NCBI GenBank assembly: GCA_020433835.1
Contig: JAGRBY010000161.1
Coordinates: 1-12,642 of the forward strand
Origin: Anaerolineae bacterium
GTDB taxonomy: Bacteria; Chloroflexota; Anaerolineae; 4572-78; J111
DNA: 12,642 nt
Reading direction: 5' to 3'
The notes beneath the pieces are model-generated. The model was given only the letters and a program-made list of their open reading frames with translations, ran no database searches and had not been told where the DNA came from. Made by a program: the position numbers and the translations under genes. Positions 12,519-12,642 of this stretch are shown here, piece after piece; within the stretch, counting starts at the first letter, position 1, and the number at the start of each line of letters is the position of its first letter.

Positions 12519-12642
12519 CATGAGTTAGGGTTGATTTTTCGTTTATCCAAGTAGGTAGGGGATAATGGTAGCGCAACATTAAACCGTGGAGAGAGGTAAA
12601 GAACCCAGGTTTTTGCCTAAATTGTAAGCATGTTGCCCAATT

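Larger units (their letters stand above)
12275..12642. other. Non-coding right edge
   Basis: No gene of normal length is seen in these 368 bases. They hold the REP-like inverted pair at 12313-12366, repeated CGTAA words at 12383, 12396 and 12404 with the small palindrome CGTAAA-TGC-TTTACG (12404-12418), and a minus-strand terminator at 12491-12518. A short minus-strand frame is open from the window edge to a TAA at 12579-12581. It could be the 3' end of a gene outside the window. Confidence 0.5.

Overview
The window looks like a chromosomal segment of an uncultured Chloroflexota bacterium, probably Anaerolineae or a relative. This rests on the mix of gene types: a T-box leader ahead of a threonyl-tRNA synthetase, LysW-like zinc ribbons, a KAP NTPase, a pentapeptide protein, and a very large secreted protein with a P/T-rich stalk and a sortase signal. 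It is inference, because no rRNA or other marker gene is present.

The left third (about 1-3000) is markedly AT-rich. It holds the 3' part of a KAP-family P-loop NTPase, then a 529-aa protein that reads as TPR-like helices followed by two degenerate S24/LexA-like folds, then a 110-aa orphan on the minus strand. The KAP and TPR/S24-like genes are 45 bases apart on the same strand and are probably one accessory, possibly defence-related, operon. A divergent intergenic region with two adjacent inverted repeats, one of them GAAC-N4-GTTC like a Gram-positive-type LexA box, precedes a two-block pentapeptide-repeat gene. The linker of that gene is built from a 90-bp tandem repeat.

The centre (4340-7300) is a housekeeping unit. 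A good sigma70-type promoter (TTGACA-17-TACACT) drives a complete T-box riboswitch with specifier ACC (Thr) and a mutually exclusive antiterminator/terminator. Next come an unrecognised 184-aa gene, a 117-base nested inverted-repeat element, and thrS, whose product lacks the TGS domain. A Ca2+/Na+ antiporter of the YrbG type follows after a hairpin.

The right third holds a 36-44-bp interrupted palindrome ahead of an 839-aa sortase-anchored surface protein (signal peptide, FlgD-like and DUF11-like modules, P/T stalk, LPNTG, membrane segment, basic tail). It then has two strong hairpins (the second a terminator) and two genes carrying three LysW-like zinc-ribbon units, none ending in the EDWGE carrier tail of true LysW. 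The right edge is non-coding, with a REP-like inverted pair and a minus-strand terminator.

The most interesting points are the threonine T-box that places an unknown gene ahead of thrS, the non-carrier LysW-like family, and the KAP plus TPR/double degenerate S24 pair.
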